In this document: piece by piece, positions 24,523 through 32,637 of the stretch
How the letters are laid out: every line of letters starts with the position of its first letter
Numbering within the stretch: position 1 is the first letter of the stretch
NCBI GenBank assembly: GCA_947253735.1
Contig: CAMYAU010000003.1
Location: forward strand, 1-35,143
Length of the DNA stretch: 35,143 bases
Source of the DNA: an uncultured Varibaculum sp.
GTDB taxonomy: Bacteria > Actinomycetota > Actinomycetes > Actinomycetales > Actinomycetaceae
Direction: 5' to 3'
Position numbers and translations under genes: made by a program
Notes under the pieces: generated by a model
What the model saw: only the letters and a program-made list of their open reading frames with translations
Told to the model about the DNA's origin: nothing
Database searches by the model: none

Positions 24523-25788
24523 GTGCTAAAACAGATTGAAGGTTCGCAAGCTATTGCGCAATCAGTAGCTGCCTGCAGCCCGGAAGTTATCAGCGCCTAT
24601 CCGATTAGCCCCCAAACCCACATCGTAGAGGCGTTATCTGCGCTGGTGAAAGCGGGTAAGATGGGCAGCGCCGAATATATCAATGTTGAATCCGAGTTCG
24701 CGGCCATGTCGGCGTGTATCGGAGCTTCGGCAGTCGGGGCGCGTACCTATACCGCCACTGCTTCGCAGGGGCTTCTCTATATGGTAGAGGCAGTTTATAA
24801 CGCCTCTGGGCTGGGGTTACCAATCGTAATGACCGTGGCTAACCGGGCGATCGGCGGGCCTATCAATATCTGGAATGACCACTCCGATACGATGAGTCAG
24901 CGTGAATCCGGATGGCTGCAACTATTTGCTGAAAATAACCAAGAAGCCTCGGATCTGCATGTACAGGCCTTTAGGATCGCCGAAGAGCTTTCGGTTCCCG
25001 TAATGGTGTGCATGGATGGATTTATTTTGACCCACGCGGTGGAACAAGTAGATGTCCCCGAAAAAGAGCAGGTGGAAAAGTTCCTGCCTCCCTATAATCC
25101 TCGCGTTGTCCTCGACCCTGCCGATCCCATTACTATTGGGGCGATGGTGGGCCCGGAGGCGTTTACCGAAGTGAAGTACCTCCAGCACGTCAAACAACTA
25201 CAAGCTTTAGAGCTCATCCCCAAGGTACAGGCAGAATTCAAGGAAATTTTCGGACGTGATTCCGGCGGTCTGGTTCGTCCCTACCGAGTCGAAGACGCCG
25301 AAACCGTAATCGTGGCGATGGGTTCGGTGCTGGGCACCATTAAAGACGTAGTCGACCAGCGGCGTGAAAAAGGTGAAAAGCTGGGGGTGCTGGGGATTTG
25401 CTCCTTCCGCCCCTTCCCCTTTGAGCAGGTAGCGAAATATCTGGGGGGCGCGAAGCGTTTTGTGTGCCTCGAAAAAGCCTTCAGCTTAGGGATTGGCGGA
25501 ATCGTGGCATCGCACTGCCGTTCCGCCCTTTCACGAGCCGGTAAAACTGCTCGCGACTATGAAGTAATCGCTGGTCTAGGCGGGCGAAATATCACCGAGG
25601 TTTCCTTGAATCAAATGCTCGATCAGGTTGCGGCCGATCAGTTAGAGCACTTGACCTTCTTAGATCTGGATCAAGAACTAGTTCAGGCCGAGTTAGAACG
25701 GGAAAAAGCTACCCGGCGTTCTGGTCCAATCAGTGAAAACATTCAACGTCACGCCACTCAGCGTGCCAATGCGGCGCGCGGAATTTAG
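24523..25788 (+). CDS. porA: 2-oxoacid (probably pyruvate):acceptor oxidoreductase, alpha subunit
   Basis: This 421-residue alpha subunit holds the pyrimidine side of thiamine pyrophosphate and part of the substrate pocket. Features include GSQAIAQSV (8-16), SAYPISPQTHIVE (about 24-36), a conserved ESEFAAM, ATASQGLLYM, and IGGPINIWNDHSD (about 109-121), typical of pyruvate enzymes. C-terminal GGRNITEV is also conserved. The GTG start at 24523 is one base after the gamma stop codon, indicating coupling. The C-terminal 35 residues are basic and run into the beta ribosome site. Confidence 0.9.
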   Translation: MLKQIEGSQAIAQSVAACSPEVISAYPISPQTHIVEALSALVKAGKMGSAEYINVESEFAAMSACIGASAVGARTYTATASQGLLYMVEAVYNASGLGLPIVMTVANRAIGGPINIWNDHSDTMSQRESGWLQLFAENNQEASDLHVQAFRIAEELSVPVMVCMDGFILTHAVEQVDVPEKEQVEKFLPPYNPRVVLDPADPITIGAMVGPEAFTEVKYLQHVKQLQALELIPKVQAEFKEIFGRDSGGLVRPYRVEDAETVIVAMGSVLGTIKDVVDQRREKGEKLGVLGICSFRPFPFEQVAKYLGGAKRFVCLEKAFSLGIGGIVASHCRSALSRAGKTARDYEVIAGLGGRNITEVSLNQMLDQVAADQLEHLTFLDLDQELVQAELEREKATRRSGPISENIQRHATQRANAARGI

Positions 25789-25798
25789 GAGGCAGGCA

Positions 25799-27061
25799 AT
25801 GTCAGCAACTATGAGTGTTCCGCTTCCGGCACCGCAGTTTCGCGAAAGCGTTGAAACCGCGATACCGGCACGCGAAAATGTAAAGTTTTACCAGGTGGGC
25901 TCCTATGCGGTCGGTAACCGACTCGCGGAACTAGATTACCGGTCCCTCCAATCCGATCCCAACCGGATTAACTCGTTGACTTCCGGTCACCGCGCCTGTC
26001 AGGGCTGCGGGGAAGCCTTGGGGGCGCGCTACGCCCTCGATACCGCGATGGAGGCAGCAGGAAAGGACCTGGTGGCGGTGAATGCTACCGGTTGCCTCGA
26101 GGTGTTTTCTACTCCTTATCCCGAAACCGCCTGGACGATTCCCTGGGTGCACTCCCTATTTGGGAATGCCCCAGCAGTAGCCTCCGGGGCGGCGGCGGCT
26201 TTACGCGCCAAAGGCAAGAATACCCGGGTGGTAGCCCAGGGCGGCGACGGCGGCACGGTTGATATCGGCATGGGCTGCCTATCGGGAATGTTCGAACGTA
26301 ACGACGACGTCCTCTATATTTGCTATGACAATGGCGCCTACATGAATACCGGGGTACAGCGAAGCGGCGCGACTCCACCTGCGGCGCGTACCGCCACCAC
26401 TCAGCCGGTGGGTGAAAAACCCGGAAATATTTTTGGTCAAGGCAAAGATGTACCGCGAATCGCGATGGCGCACGAAGTTCCCTATGTGGCGACTGCAACG
26501 GTAGCCGATCTGCGGGACCTGGAATATAAGGTACGTAAAGCCATGCAGTTCCGAGGTTCCCGCTATATTCACGTGCTGGTGCCGTGTCCGCTGGGTTGGG
26601 GCGCTGCTTCCAACCTGACTATTCGCCTGGCGCGCCTGGCTACCCAATGTGGGCTGTTCCCGGTATATGAGGCCGAGAACGGGGAAATTACTTCGGTCAC
26701 CAAATTGCGTCGTCCGGTTCCGGTTACTGAATATATGCGTCCGCAACGCCGCTTTGCTCACGTGTTTAAAGCGGGGCAAGAGGAAGTCCTGGAACGGATG
26801 CAGAAAATAGCTGATCGGAATATCCGCCGCTATGGCCTCATTGATCCGGAACAACTAGACGAGGATGTGCTGGAACGGATTCTCGCTTCCGGCGAAGACC
26901 CCGAGGGTCGTTATACCAAACGGATTATAGAAGAGGCCTCGAAGGCTAAGCGCACCCGAAGCGATGCTTTTTCTGCAGATGACCACCCGGTGTCCGGGGC
27001 GACGTCCGCTTCTGCGATGCGCCATATTGCCGGAAATGCGGCTCTAAAGGGGGATAACTAA
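25799..27061 (+). CDS. porB: 2-oxoacid:acceptor oxidoreductase, beta subunit (thiamine pyrophosphate binding)
   Basis: This 420-residue subunit binds thiamine pyrophosphate and a proximal [4Fe-4S] cluster. Visible motifs are ACQGC (C67, C70), NATGC (C99), GGDGGTVDIGMG (148-159) and YDNGAYMNTG (176-185), the last two forming the Mg-TPP site. I chose the ATG at 25799 because AGGAGG begins right at the alpha stop codon, about 7 bases upstream; a longer frame from 25733 overlaps alpha and lacks support. It is longer than simple beta subunits because of a charged tail (about 350-420). Confidence 0.9.
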   Translation: MSATMSVPLPAPQFRESVETAIPARENVKFYQVGSYAVGNRLAELDYRSLQSDPNRINSLTSGHRACQGCGEALGARYALDTAMEAAGKDLVAVNATGCLEVFSTPYPETAWTIPWVHSLFGNAPAVASGAAAALRAKGKNTRVVAQGGDGGTVDIGMGCLSGMFERNDDVLYICYDNGAYMNTGVQRSGATPPAARTATTQPVGEKPGNIFGQGKDVPRIAMAHEVPYVATATVADLRDLEYKVRKAMQFRGSRYIHVLVPCPLGWGAASNLTIRLARLATQCGLFPVYEAENGEITSVTKLRRPVPVTEYMRPQRRFAHVFKAGQEEVLERMQKIADRNIRRYGLIDPEQLDEDVLERILASGEDPEGRYTKRIIEEASKAKRTRSDAFSADDHPVSGATSASAMRHIAGNAALKGDN

Positions 27062-28720
27062 ATGAGTTCCACAGTTCTACCAACTCCGCAGGTACGCAGT
27101 GAAGATACCGCTCCTTGGGCGGTGACTTTGAATGTGGGTTCTTCACTAGCGAATGAAACTGGTTCCTGGCGCACCGAACGTCCAGTCTATGTATCCATGC
27201 TGCCCCCTTGTAATAAGGCCTGCCCGGCGGGTGAAAACGTCCAGGCTTGGCTCTATCACGCAGAAGAGGGTGACTACGAGGCCGCCTGGCGCGAAATCAT
27301 GGTAAACAATCCGCTTCCTGCAACTATGGGGCGGGTTTGCTACCATCCTTGCCAAACTGCCTGCAACCGCGGGCAAATGGATGAGGCCGTAGGCATTAAC
27401 GCGATTGAACGGTTCCTGGGCGATAAAGCTATCGAAGAGGGCTGGAATGTAAGCGTAGATGCGGCTCCCAGCGGTAAACACGTGCTAGTGGTAGGTGCAG
27501 GTCCTTCTGGACTGTCCGCCGCCTACCACCTGCGCCGTCTCGGTCACGAGGTTACTGTAAAAGAGGCCGGTCCGATGGCGGGCGGGATGATGCGTTTTGG
27601 GATTCCCAAGTATCGTCTGCCGCGGGAGGTTCTCGATGCCGAAATTAAACGGATCGAAAACCTAGGGGTGCATTTCGAATTTAATGCCAAAGTCGAAAAC
27701 GTTGACGATGTGGCGGATGACTTCGATGCCGTGTTCTTGGCGGTGGGGGCCCATGTAGGTCGTCACGCCGATATTCCTGCTGGTGCCAGTGCAAAGGTTA
27801 TGGACGCCGTGGAAATGCTCGCCGACATGGAAGGCGAAGAAAAACCGATGTTAGGTCGCAAAGTGGTTATCTATGGCGGGGGTAATACCGCTATTGATGC
27901 TGCTCGTACCGCTAAGCGCCTGGGTGCGGAAGAAGCGGTGATTGTGTATCGCCGTAACCGTGACCGGATGCCCGCCCATGATTCCGAGGTGCGCGAAGCC
28001 GAGGAAGAGGGCGTGATGATGCGTTGGCTATCCACTATTAAACATATTGATGGCGGAAAGCTCACGGTGGAAAAAATGGAGCTGGACGAGAACGGTTTCC
28101 CCCAGCCGACCGGCGAGTATGAAGAACTCGGAGCCGATTCGGTGGTGATGGCGCTAGGTCAGGAATCCGATTTAGGTCTGGTTGAGCGTGCCCGCGATAT
28201 TGAAATCAAAAAAGGGGTTGTTCAGGTTAACTCGCAGATGATGACCGGGCGTCATGGCGTGTTCGCCGGTGGGGATATGGTTCCTTCCGAACGTACAGTT
28301 ACGGTGGCGATTGGTCACGGCAAGAAAGCAGCCCGCTATATCGATGCCTTCTTGCATGGCACTGAATACCATAAGCAACCGGTTACTGGGGATGCTAGCT
28401 ACGATCGCCTCACTAACTGGTATTACGCAGATGCTCCTCACCGGGTACGTGCCAAGATTGAATCGGCGCGGCGGGCTTCTACCTTTGACGAGGTAGTACA
28501 GGGTCTAGATCAAGATTCTGCCCTCTTTGAGGCCCGGCGCTGTATGTCGTGTGGTAACTGTTTTGGTTGCGATAACTGTTTCGGGGTTTGTCCCGATAAC
28601 GCTATTACCAAGATCAAACCTGGCGACTACGAGTTTAAGTACGACTACTGCAAGGGCTGCGGGATTTGTTCTGAGGAGTGTCCCTGTGGCGCTATCATGA
28701 TGATTCCGGAGGAAAGTTAG
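27062..28720 (+). CDS. GltD-like FAD/NAD(P) oxidoreductase fused to a 2x[4Fe-4S] ferredoxin domain
   Basis: This 552-residue flavoprotein appears to be the electron-transfer subunit of the preceding oxidoreductase. Cysteines C50, C54, C93, C97 and C101 form the N-terminal cluster region of glutamate-synthase small subunits. GAGPSG (145-150) is the FAD loop, and YGGGNTAIDAARTAKRLG (271-288) the NAD(P) loop. The C-terminus (about 494-542) carries two C-x2-C-x2-C-x3-C-P ferredoxin motifs (500-510 and 530-540), like the delta subunit of four-subunit enzymes. Its ATG follows the beta stop directly. It probably links 2-oxoacid oxidation to NAD(P)H. No glutamate synthase large subunit is nearby, so it is unlikely to be GltD. 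Confidence 0.88.
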   Translation: MSSTVLPTPQVRSEDTAPWAVTLNVGSSLANETGSWRTERPVYVSMLPPCNKACPAGENVQAWLYHAEEGDYEAAWREIMVNNPLPATMGRVCYHPCQTACNRGQMDEAVGINAIERFLGDKAIEEGWNVSVDAAPSGKHVLVVGAGPSGLSAAYHLRRLGHEVTVKEAGPMAGGMMRFGIPKYRLPREVLDAEIKRIENLGVHFEFNAKVENVDDVADDFDAVFLAVGAHVGRHADIPAGASAKVMDAVEMLADMEGEEKPMLGRKVVIYGGGNTAIDAARTAKRLGAEEAVIVYRRNRDRMPAHDSEVREAEEEGVMMRWLSTIKHIDGGKLTVEKMELDENGFPQPTGEYEELGADSVVMALGQESDLGLVERARDIEIKKGVVQVNSQMMTGRHGVFAGGDMVPSERTVTVAIGHGKKAARYIDAFLHGTEYHKQPVTGDASYDRLTNWYYADAPHRVRAKIESARRASTFDEVVQGLDQDSALFEARRCMSCGNCFGCDNCFGVCPDNAITKIKPGDYEFKYDYCKGCGICSEECPCGAIMMIPEES

Positions 28721-28731
28721 GAAGAATAGCG

Positions 28732-28775
28732 GGGAGAAAGCGTTCCGTAAAGGGGGTTTTCTCCCTGTTTTCTTC
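28732..28775 (+). terminator. Rho-independent terminator of the oxidoreductase operon
   Basis: GGGAGAAA (28732-28739) pairs perfectly with TTTCTCCC (28758-28765) around an 18-base loop, followed by the T-rich TGTTTTCTTCTG. It lies 12 bases after the last gene of the operon. Confidence 0.7.
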
Positions 28776-28813
28776 TGTGCTTGGCCCGTCCTCTGAATGA
28801 GCGCAAGTGTGCC

Positions 28814-29740
28814 CTACCCGGTAATCAAACGTGCCAATGAATAAATTGGCACCGAAATAAATAGGCTAGGTAGCAGGGCTAAGGCCAATTGCCGCCAGCG
28901 GTAGTTCTTGCCTGCTGGCACCATAAACAGTACGTTTATGCAGGCCACTAGGAGTCCAGAAAGAAAACCTAGTCCCAGGGTCATCGCCCAAACTGCTAAA
29001 GCGGGATTGCGGTAGGCAAAAGGAATCGCTAACGCCAAATCCGAGTATTGGTAAAGCACAAAATAGGTTAGTAACCCCGCCGCGATAATTCCCGCTATGG
29101 CGCAGTATAGCCAGCGGATACTCGCGTATTTGGTGGGTAGCGCCAAGGTTAGACAAGCAAGTCCCATCGCTGGTAGCGCGGCCATAGCCAAAAGATTCAT
29201 CATTGGATAGGCGGTGGTCAGCCCCCAGGCAGAACCGGCCGCTACCAGCGCGCAACCGGAAATAGTGCTGGCTAGTGACCAGGTAGTCAGGGGACGGTGT
29301 TTTCCGCGGGTCATTTCGGCAATAAAAGCCGCCAGCACGCACCAGGACAGCACTAGTGGTACCCAGGTGAGATTATTGGTTAAAAATGCGGCCAACAGAC
29401 AACCGATTCCGGTCAGTGCTACTACCAATCCGCTGCGTGTGGGGCTGGGGGCTTGAGAGAGGCTGCCCCAGGTGATGGCGACGACGATAGTTACCGCTGC
29501 GGCGCTGGCTACTACCAGGTAGGGGTTCCAATGCAGGAAGAAAAGCATTGCGAGGGGAGGAAGTGCTGCCAGCAACGCTACCCACCAGCTGCGGGCAGCT
29601 ACCGGAGAAACTGATTTTTTGGTTGTCGAACTTGGTGTCTTGGAGGAATTTGGGAGGGCGGAGGCGCTGGGTAGGTCAGGTTCGCCGCCATTGTGAGTTT
29701 TTCTTAGAGGATTAGCTGCCGAATCTTCCATATTCTCCAT
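28814..29740 (-). CDS. Unrecognised polytopic membrane protein
   Basis: I do not recognise this protein. About 45 hydrophilic residues are followed by about eight or nine hydrophobic helices, with short charged loops such as EMTRGKHRP and a C-terminal GKNYRWRQ. No transporter motif or catalytic residue stands out. I chose the ATG at 29740 because GGGAG lies five bases upstream; the frame continues to a GTG at 29776, which would give 320 residues. It is divergent from the nitrobindin-like gene with about 78 bases between. Its N-terminal low-complexity tail resembles those of other membrane proteins in this window. Confidence 0.7.
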   Translation of the reverse strand: MENMEDSAANPLRKTHNGGEPDLPSASALPNSSKTPSSTTKKSVSPVAARSWWVALLAALPPLAMLFFLHWNPYLVVASAAAVTIVVAITWGSLSQAPSPTRSGLVVALTGIGCLLAAFLTNNLTWVPLVLSWCVLAAFIAEMTRGKHRPLTTWSLASTISGCALVAAGSAWGLTTAYPMMNLLAMAALPAMGLACLTLALPTKYASIRWLYCAIAGIIAAGLLTYFVLYQYSDLALAIPFAYRNPALAVWAMTLGLGFLSGLLVACINVLFMVPAGKNYRWRQLALALLPSLFISVPIYSLARLITG

Positions 29741-29818
29741 GCTCTCCCGTTTTTGCTCTTCGCCCAATTGCGCCACTTTTATAGCTTGTGTCTCCCTTAC
29801 TCTACTAGGCTATAGCCC

Positions 29819-30574
29819 ATGATGGATTTACCTTTAGGCTTGGCGAAAGAATTAATCCCCTTGGCGTGGCTACTAGGATCTTGGCGGGGGTGGGGAACCG
29901 CGCATCTGTCTAAAGACTCGGATGGTGAAAACCACGAGCGTGAAGAATGTTTTATTTGGCAGGAAACCACTTTTCGTGCTACCGGCACGAACTTGCAGCA
30001 AGTAACTCTTACTTGGCTGGCAGAGCCGCTTGCAGAAAAACCTGATATGCAAGCCGATGCTGCCACTGGGCTTTCACAATTACGCCGCGGAGCCTTGCTG
30101 TGGCGCGAGGATACTTCCTGGAAAGTGACTGCTTCGGCAGTAGCTGATAGCCAGCAGGAGGCGCGTTCGCGTTGCCGCTTGACTTCTTCGGGTGGCCCCT
30201 ACACTCAAGAGGTTTCTTGGGAGGCAGTTTCGATGGGGCCGCGGATAATGATTTCATCACGCCGTGCCCCCGCTCCTTTTGAGCAGCTCAGCCGGATGAT
30301 GGGGTTGGTTTCTTCGGAACTGTTCTGGGCGCAAGACTCGGTTTTACCGGGCAAAGATTCCGAATCAGATTTTTCGGCACGCCTGCTGCGCCTACCCGAG
30401 GGAGAGCAAACCTTAAGTGCCCCCGGGGTGACCTCTTTGCCCGCCGGGGAAGATCCGCGTGGAGATCTGGATAAAGAAGAGGCCACGGGGGCGACGGACT
30501 CGGCAGATGGCGCGCAAACAGACACCGGGCAGAGCGCGGCAACTCCCGATAACAAGCGGGAAGCAGGGGCTTAG
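29819..30574 (+). CDS. Nitrobindin/FABP-like beta-barrel protein (DUF1794), probable loss of haem ligand
   Basis: The 251-residue protein has a beta-barrel domain (about 10-195) with the family motif LAWLLGSWRGWG (15-26) and SRMMGLVSSELFWAQD near its end. Nitrobindins bind haem through a late histidine, usually within H-x-S-A-x-L. Here that stretch reads SDFSARL, with no histidine, so haem binding is doubtful. The C-terminal 50 residues are acidic and low in complexity, unlike the family. A second ATG follows the first directly. It is two bases upstream of the YgfZ-like gene, a neighbour pair also seen in mycobacteria. Confidence 0.78.
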   Translation: MMDLPLGLAKELIPLAWLLGSWRGWGTAHLSKDSDGENHEREECFIWQETTFRATGTNLQQVTLTWLAEPLAEKPDMQADAATGLSQLRRGALLWREDTSWKVTASAVADSQQEARSRCRLTSSGGPYTQEVSWEAVSMGPRIMISSRRAPAPFEQLSRMMGLVSSELFWAQDSVLPGKDSESDFSARLLRLPEGEQTLSAPGVTSLPAGEDPRGDLDKEEATGATDSADGAQTDTGQSAATPDNKREAGA

Positions 30575-30576
30575 AC

Positions 30577-31695
30577 GTGACTTTTGTAGATAACCAAGTG
30601 GCTTTGCGCTGCGGATTCGGGATCGCGGAAACCGGGCTCCAGGTGCTCACCGTGGCTGGTCCGGACACCCCCTCCTGGCTAACTACCCTTTCTTCACAGA
30701 TAGTATCGGGTATGGGCGCGGGGGAGAGCCGGGAAATGCTGTTTTTGGATGCTAATGGCCGGGTCAAATACGCCGCGGGAATCGTCTGGGAGGGCGAGGT
30801 GGCTTGGTTGTTCACCTCGGATGCTCTGGCTCTGGCACACTTCCTAGAGTCCATGAAGTTCATGTCCCGGGTGGAAGTTAGCGTACGTGCAGACCTTACG
30901 GTCTGGGGATTTTTTGCCCCCAGCCTGGCAGAGGACTTGCTAGTTGGTTTTGGCCCTATCTGGTCTGACCCCTGGCTAGGGATTACCACTGGCGGCACTG
31001 CTTATACTTTGCGCTCTCAGGAGCATCCGGGGCAGGATTACTCAGCGCGCCTGGGGGTAATTCCCAGCGTGGATACCGCAAAGGTGCATACCGAGTTGCT
31101 TAAATGTTGGGAGCAGCTTTCTTGGCCACGGGAAACTACAGACGGATATAGTCTGTCTGCCCCTGCTTTTGCTTCCGAGGAGGATTGGCGGGCGTTGCGG
31201 ATCGCAGCTTGGCGTCCTTACGCCACCGATATTGATCAACGCACCCTGCCGCATGAACTGGATTGGCTGCGCACCGCGGTACATCTGAATAAGGGATGCT
31301 ACTGCGGACAAGAAACGGTGGCCCGGATAGTTAACCTGGGGCATCCTCCTCGCCGTGCAGTATTCTTGCACCTTGACGGAACTTCGTCTTTGCTGCCTCC
31401 TACGGGTGCGGAGCTATATGCTGGGAGCCGCAAAGTCGGTACCGTGCGGGCAAGTGCTAATCATTTCGAGGACGGGCCGATTGCTTTGGGGTTAGTAAAA
31501 CGGACTGCTCCTACCGGGGAACTAACTGTCCGCTGGCAAGAGGGAGGGGAAGAACGCTCTTTGGCGGCAGCGGCAACGCTAATTGGGGATCCTTCTGGGG
31601 TTTCATGGCAGGGACAGTCCCAGATTGACCGAAAAGCTTTTTCGGGTGCCCCGACGAGGTCAGGTTCTGCTGGCTCATTAAATATCGCAGGTTAG
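30577..31695 (+). CDS. ygfZ: YgfZ/GcvT-like folate-binding protein
   Basis: This 372-residue tetrahydrofolate-binding protein is related to the glycine-cleavage T protein and takes part in iron-sulfur cluster maintenance. The diagnostic motif KGCYCGQE (239-246, K-G-C-Y-x-G-Q-E) is present, with the redox-active cysteine C241 inside it, preceded by LPHELDWL (225-232). Length is slightly above the bacterial norm of about 325-350. The GTG start at 30577 lies just after the previous stop, so the two genes are cotranscribed. Many Fe-S proteins in this window (WhiB, the oxidoreductase) would be clients; that link is inferred. Confidence 0.9.
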   Translation: MTFVDNQVALRCGFGIAETGLQVLTVAGPDTPSWLTTLSSQIVSGMGAGESREMLFLDANGRVKYAAGIVWEGEVAWLFTSDALALAHFLESMKFMSRVEVSVRADLTVWGFFAPSLAEDLLVGFGPIWSDPWLGITTGGTAYTLRSQEHPGQDYSARLGVIPSVDTAKVHTELLKCWEQLSWPRETTDGYSLSAPAFASEEDWRALRIAAWRPYATDIDQRTLPHELDWLRTAVHLNKGCYCGQETVARIVNLGHPPRRAVFLHLDGTSSLLPPTGAELYAGSRKVGTVRASANHFEDGPIALGLVKRTAPTGELTVRWQEGGEERSLAAAATLIGDPSGVSWQGQSQIDRKAFSGAPTRSGSAGSLNIAG

Positions 31696-31704
31696 GAAAC
31701 TTTT

Positions 31705-32151
31705 ATGCGTACCTTAATTCAAAGAGTGCTTTCCGCTGAGGTGACGGTAGCCGGTAAGACCGTCGGAAAAATAGATCGCCCCGGCCTGGTGGCTTTCGTG
31801 GGGATAACCCCCGGTGATGGGCAGGAACAGATTGATTGGACAGTCCGCCGCCTGCTGAATCAACAAATATTCGAGGATGGGTCTTCGGTTCTGGAGGCAG
31901 GGGCCCCGCTGCTGGTGGTTTCGCAGTTTACCCTCTATGGTTCTGTACGCAAGGGCCGGCGTCCTTCCTGGACTTATGCGGCTAAGAGCGAGGAAGCCAG
32001 ACCGGTTTTTGAAAAATTGGTGGCAGATTTGCGCGCGGGTGGTGCAGAAGTCGAAACCGGGGTCTTCGGAGCTATGATGCAGGTTTCTTTGGTTAATGAT
32101 GGCCCCTTTACTTTGTGGTTAGCAAAAGAGCCGCCCGAATTCCCCAACTAA
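31705..32151 (+). CDS. dtd: D-aminoacyl-tRNA deacylase
   Basis: Dtd hydrolyses D-aminoacyl-tRNA (and glycyl-tRNA-Ala), keeping D-residues out of proteins. The 148-residue length is standard. Active-site motifs are SQFTLYG (73-79) and NDGPFT (131-136), where the Gly-cisPro pair gives chiral selectivity. The start MRTLIQRVLSAEVTV is typical. It is nine bases after the YgfZ-like gene and closes the operon, with a candidate terminator about 40 bases downstream. Confidence 0.95.
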   Translation: MRTLIQRVLSAEVTVAGKTVGKIDRPGLVAFVGITPGDGQEQIDWTVRRLLNQQIFEDGSSVLEAGAPLLVVSQFTLYGSVRKGRRPSWTYAAKSEEARPVFEKLVADLRAGGAEVETGVFGAMMQVSLVNDGPFTLWLAKEPPEFPN

Positions 32152-32192
32152 TGTTTTTACTATGGGTACACTAAGTCTGCTTTAGCCTGATC

Positions 32193-32216
32193 AAAGCTGG
32201 CAATGATGGCTTTTTT
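32193..32216 (+). terminator. Candidate terminator after dtd
   Basis: AAAGCT pairs with GGCTTT (one G-T pair) around a 9-base loop, running into a stretch of T. It is 42 bases after the dtd stop codon. The stem is short, so confidence is moderate. Confidence 0.45.
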
Positions 32217-32425
32217 AATAGTTTTAAAGACAGTTTGTAACAAAATAGCCCAGAATTTAATGATGTTATAATGTTTTTCTCGGGATAAATTAGGGTCTTT
32301 TGTCCTGTGAATCTCTGCACGTTTTATCGGGGCTGGCTCCCGGGGGTGCTGTCGAAATGCCTGCTTAAGGGGAGAGTTATCGCCTAACATCCCCAATTTG
32401 TTCTGTGTAAATGCCCTGTAATCTG
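32217..32425. other. Non-coding stretch between dtd and the surface-protein promoter
   Basis: No supported gene lies here on either strand. A short minus-strand open frame (32160-32396) lacks a ribosome site and any recognisable motif. A weak GGGGA/TCCCC pairing occurs near 32371-32396. The upstream half is A+T-rich. Confidence 0.5.
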
Positions 32426-32455
32426 TTGCGGTGTTCCATGAAAATCTTGTAAGAT
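32426..32455 (+). promoter_or_regulatory. Candidate promoter of the VaFE surface-protein gene
   Basis: TTGCGG (32426-32431) and TAAGAT (32450-32455) are 18 bases apart. Transcription would begin near 32462 and leave a leader of about 175 bases before the ATG at 32638. An A+T-rich stretch with repeated TGCAT/CATTAA words follows directly. Confidence 0.45.
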
Positions 32456-32462
32456 GGTAGGT

Positions 32463-32637
32463 GCATTAAAATACATTAACTGCATAAAGACAAGTTAATA
32501 GTGTTCCTGTCGGCATCAACAACAGGCCAGGTCCCTCCAGGCGGGGTGTTTGGGCACGACATAACCCGGATGAACGCCTCGTCAGGATCTGTTGGTGGAG
32601 ATGTCGATCCCTCCTTCTAGTAGACACAGGATAAATA
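32463..32637 (+). promoter_or_regulatory. Structured 5' leader of the surface-protein gene
   Basis: The leader can form several stems. CCTGT/ACAGG lies near 32508-32526. A compound stem pairs AGGCG (32539-32543) plus GGGT (32544-32547) with ACCC (32564-32567) and CGCCT (32575-32579). GGATC (32585-32589) pairs with GATCC (32606-32610). No open frame crosses it. I do not recognise a known riboswitch. There is no strong ribosome site right at the ATG (ACAGGATAAATA precedes it), so leader structure may affect translation. Confidence 0.4.

Noticed and set aside
25733..25798. Upstream start for the beta subunit
   Set aside because: It would overlap the alpha gene by 56 bases, while a perfect AGGAGG precedes the ATG at 25799.
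27062..28720. Annotation of the flavoprotein as glutamate synthase small subunit (gltD)
   Set aside because: It has a C-terminal two-cluster ferredoxin domain, sits in an oxidoreductase operon, and no large glutamate synthase subunit is nearby.
30288..30998. 236-residue minus-strand open frame
   Set aside because: It lies opposite both the nitrobindin-like and YgfZ-like genes, which have clear family motifs.
32160..32396. 78-residue minus-strand open frame in the non-coding stretch after dtd
   Set aside because: No ribosome site or recognisable motif; it spans the candidate dtd terminator.
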